Origin: a bacterium
GTDB lineage: Bacteria > Desulfobacterota > Binatia > HRBIN30 > CADEER01
Direction: 5' to 3'
Assembly: GCA_019637795.1 (NCBI GenBank)
Contig: JAHBUY010000003.1
Coordinates: 629,409 to 693,408, forward strand
DNA length: 64,000 bases
Each line of letters starts with the position of its first letter. The stretch's first letter is position 1. Shown in pieces: positions 61,998-64,000 of this stretch. A model generated the notes under the pieces. The model was not told where the DNA came from, searched no databases, and saw nothing but the letters and a program-made list of their open reading frames with translations. The translations under genes and the position numbers were made by a program.

Positions 61998-63008
61998 ATG
62001 TCCGCGACGCTGAACCTCGCCGTCGTCGGCTGCGGCGCCATCTCGCAGCTCCACCTGCCGGCGCTGCGCGAGGGCGCGCGCCGCACCACCATCGCCGCCG
62101 TGGTCGATACCGACCCGGCGCGCGCCGAGGCGGCGGCGCGGAGCACAGGCGCGACGCCGTTCACCAGCCTCGACGCGGCCCTGGCGCGCGGCGGCATCGA
62201 GGCGGTCGACCTGCTGCTGCCGCACCACCTGCACGAGGCCGTCGCCGTCCGCTGCCTCGATGCCGGCCTGCACGTCCTGCTGGAGAAGCCGATGGCGACG
62301 ACGCTGCCGGCGTGCGAGCGCATCCTCGCCGCGGCGCGGCGCGCCGGCACCGTGTTCATGGTCGGCGAGAACACGCAATACTGGCCCGAGGTGCTGACCG
62401 CGCAGCGGCTGCTCGGCGAGGGCGCCATCGGCGACGTCGTCACGGCGCGCGGCAGCTTCGCCATCCCGCCGCTGCCGCAGTTCTACGGCGAGCCCAACGC
62501 CTGGCGGCTCGACAACGCCGTCGCCGGCGGCGGCATCGCGCTCGACACCGGCTCGCACTGGATCCGGCCGCTGCGCATGTGGCTGGGCGAGGTCGACGCG
62601 GTGGTCGGCGCGATCGGCCGCCCGTACGCGGCGATGCAGGGCGAGTCGCTGGTGCGCGCCCTGCTGCGCTTCCGCTCCGGCGTCGTCGCGGCGCTCGACG
62701 GCATCATGCGCGAGCCGCCGTTCGCGCCCGAGCCGCTGTTCCGCCTCACCGGGACGCGCGGCGAGATCACCGTCGAGCGCGCCGGCTACGCGCAGCTCTG
62801 GTCGCCGGAGGAGCCGACGGGACGCGAGGTCGGCGAGCTGGGCGGCTATCCGAGCTCGTTTCCGGCGCAGTTCGCCGACTTCGAGGCCGCGGTGCTCGAC
62901 GGCACGCCGCTCGCCGCCGGCCCGGAGGCGGCGCTCGGCGAACTGCGCGTCGCCCTGGCGCTGTATCGCTCGGTCGAGAGCGGTCGCTGGGAGCCGGTAT
63001 GGGACTGA
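61998..63008 (+). CDS. Gfo/Idh/MocA family oxidoreductase
   Basis: 336-aa NAD(P)-dependent oxidoreductase. Rossmann motif VVGCGAISQLHLPAL (residues about 8-22), catalytic Lys in LEKPMATT, and the C-terminal alpha/beta domain with GGGIALDTGSHWIRPL. It starts 7 bp after the previous gene and overlaps the next by 10 bp. These enzymes oxidise or reduce sugars, inositols or hydroxy compounds; substrate unknown. Confidence 0.92.
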   Translation: MSATLNLAVVGCGAISQLHLPALREGARRTTIAAVVDTDPARAEAAARSTGATPFTSLDAALARGGIEAVDLLLPHHLHEAVAVRCLDAGLHVLLEKPMATTLPACERILAAARRAGTVFMVGENTQYWPEVLTAQRLLGEGAIGDVVTARGSFAIPPLPQFYGEPNAWRLDNAVAGGGIALDTGSHWIRPLRMWLGEVDAVVGAIGRPYAAMQGESLVRALLRFRSGVVAALDGIMREPPFAPEPLFRLTGTRGEITVERAGYAQLWSPEEPTGREVGELGGYPSSFPAQFADFEAAVLDGTPLAAGPEAALGELRVALALYRSVESGRWEPVWD

Positions 63009-63754
63009 CCGCCGGCGTCCGCTTCGACTTCGCCGGCGCCCGCGTCCTCGTCACCGGCGGCACCGCCGGCATCGGATACGCGATCGCCCGCGCCTTCGCC
63101 GCCGCCGGCGCGGCGGTGACCGTCACCGGCCGGCGGGCGGACGCGCCGGAGTACGATACGGATCTCGCCGGCTTCGCCTACCGCCAACTCGACGTGCGCG
63201 ACAGCGCCGCCATCGCGCCGTTGGCGGGCGGGCTGGGCGGGCTCGACGTGCTGGTGAACAACGCCGGCGCCAACCTGCCGGGCGGGCGGAGCGAGTACGA
63301 ACCCGACGTCTTCGAGGAGTCGGTGCGGATCAACCTCTTCGGCGCCTACCGCATGGCGGCGGCGTGCCGGGCGCTGCTCGCCGCCAGCGCCCTGCCGGGC
63401 GGCGGCAGCATCGTGCACATCGCCTCGCTGGCATCGTTCTTCGGCATCGCGCCGGTCCCCGGCTACGGCGCCGCCAAGGCGGGCGTCGTGCAGATGACGA
63501 AGACGCTGGCGGCGGCGTGGGCGAAGGACGGCATCCGCGTCAACGCCGTCGCACCCGGTCTCATCCGCACCCAGATGACCGCCCGCATCCAGGCCAATCC
63601 GGAGTACACGCGCAGGGACTTCGAGCGCATGCCGCTCGCCCGCTGGGGCACGCCCGAAGAGGTCGCCCCGGCGGTGCTGTTCCTCGCCAGCCCCGCCGCC
63701 TCCTACATCACCGGCCACACCCTGATGGTCGACGGCGGCTATTCGGTCGCCTGA
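62999..63754 (+). CDS. short-chain dehydrogenase/reductase
   Basis: 251-aa classical SDR: TGGTAGIG Rossmann motif (about residues 19-26), NNAG, Ser in HIASLA, YGAAK catalytic pair, and C-terminal ITGHTLMVDGGYSVA. After the second strand comes TGRRADAP, where Arg residues suggest NADP preference. It is coupled to both neighbours by overlaps (10 bp upstream, TGATG downstream). Confidence 0.92.
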   Translation: MGLTAGVRFDFAGARVLVTGGTAGIGYAIARAFAAAGAAVTVTGRRADAPEYDTDLAGFAYRQLDVRDSAAIAPLAGGLGGLDVLVNNAGANLPGGRSEYEPDVFEESVRINLFGAYRMAAACRALLAASALPGGGSIVHIASLASFFGIAPVPGYGAAKAGVVQMTKTLAAAWAKDGIRVNAVAPGLIRTQMTARIQANPEYTRRDFERMPLARWGTPEEVAPAVLFLASPAASYITGHTLMVDGGYSVA

Positions 63755-64000
63755 TGGTGACCGCCGACCACATCCGCGACGTCTTCGCCCGCTACTGCGA
63801 GCTCGTCTCGCGCGGCGACTGCGACGGGATCGCGCTGCTCTACGCGCCCGATGCGACGGTCGAGGATCCCGTCGGCTCGCCGCCGCACCGCGGCCGCGAG
63901 GCGATCCGCGAGTTCTACCGCGCCTCCGCCGGCGCCGTGCGCCTCCAGCTCGAGGGCCGGGTGCGCGTCGCCGGCCGCGCCGGCGCGGCGGCGATGATCG
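63754..64000 (+). CDS. ketosteroid-isomerase-like (NTF2 superfamily) protein, partial
   Basis: The first 82 residues, cut by the window edge. The N-terminal helix IRDVFARYCELVSRGDCDGI is followed by LYAPDATVEDPVGSPPHRG and REAIREFYR, the pattern of delta5-3-ketosteroid isomerase-like proteins with a conserved Asp/Glu pocket. ATG 63754 overlaps the SDR stop (TGATG). Its place after two dehydrogenases suggests the cluster handles a cyclic or steroid-like substrate. Confidence 0.8.
   Translation, partial: MVTADHIRDVFARYCELVSRGDCDGIALLYAPDATVEDPVGSPPHRGREAIREFYRASAGAVRLQLEGRVRVAGRAGAAAMI

Overview
The window is very GC-rich bacterial chromosome, almost fully coded, with short spacers and many ATGA/TGATG gene overlaps. 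The envelope is Gram-negative: an inner-membrane type IV pilus set (pilMNOP), an Mla/MCE lipid-transport operon, lipoprotein signals and a LolA-like protein. Catabolism of CoA thioesters dominates: four CaiB/BaiF CoA-transferase modules in three genes, two acyl-CoA dehydrogenases, two enoyl-CoA hydratases, MmgE/PrpD, an amidohydrolase, short-chain dehydrogenases and a ketosteroid-isomerase-like protein. Large secreted proteins have Pro/Thr-rich linkers and Cys-framed dockerin-like tails. Together this suggests an uncultured soil or sediment lineage of the former Deltaproteobacteria, perhaps Candidatus Binatia. That placement is inference from gene content, not from a marker gene.

Layout. 1-3.1 kb: pilM-pilN-pilO-pilP, minus strand, running off the left edge. 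3.5-5 kb: rlmE divergent from a secreted NlpC/P60-like protein, with start codons one base apart. 5.1-10.2 kb: MmgE/PrpD, CaiB and two acyl-CoA dehydrogenases, each dehydrogenase directly preceded by a copy of a palindromic dispersed repeat. 10.3-12.3 kb: a CYTH-like protein and a split chromate transporter. 12.4-17.9 kb: sterol desaturase-like protein, GlpX, CaiB, SDR and a Thr-rich surface protein. 18-21.5 kb: mlaE (with fused STAS domain), mlaF, mlaD and a lipoprotein. 21.5-25.1 kb: enoyl-CoA hydratase, a GAF/sigma-54 regulator and a DsbA-like lipoprotein. 25.2-26.6 kb: an intact insertion sequence with doubled terminal repeats and a long target duplication. 27.2-29.1 kb: tRNA-Thr followed by hicBA, an integrase remnant and vapB with a frameshifted vapC. 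29.2-34.5 kb: LolA-like protein, amidohydrolase, a tandem double CaiB and an enoyl-CoA hydratase. 34.6-43.7 kb: a mixed block containing a kinase/glycosyltransferase pair, a sulfatase and a broken FAD oxidoreductase.

44-60.5 kb is the most distinctive part. Two very large secreted proteins, one with a thermolysin-spaced HExxH...E motif and one with beta-helix, DUF11, Ig-like and dockerin-like modules, are followed by a type I restriction-modification operon. Between hsdS and hsdM that operon carries a 346-aa protein of unknown function and a PIN-domain nuclease. A remnant of another dockerin gene lies just after hsdM, and next comes a convergent gene for a protein with two cohesin-like domains plus a dockerin-like tail. 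The window ends at 60.7-64 kb with a co-directional catabolic cluster: alkylsulfatase-type metallo-beta-lactamase fold, Gfo/Idh/MocA oxidoreductase, SDR and a partial ketosteroid-isomerase-like protein.

The two strongest candidates for new biology are the X-PIN cassette inside the restriction operon and the cohesin/dockerin-like surface proteins on both sides of it. No rRNA, CRISPR array or replication origin was seen.
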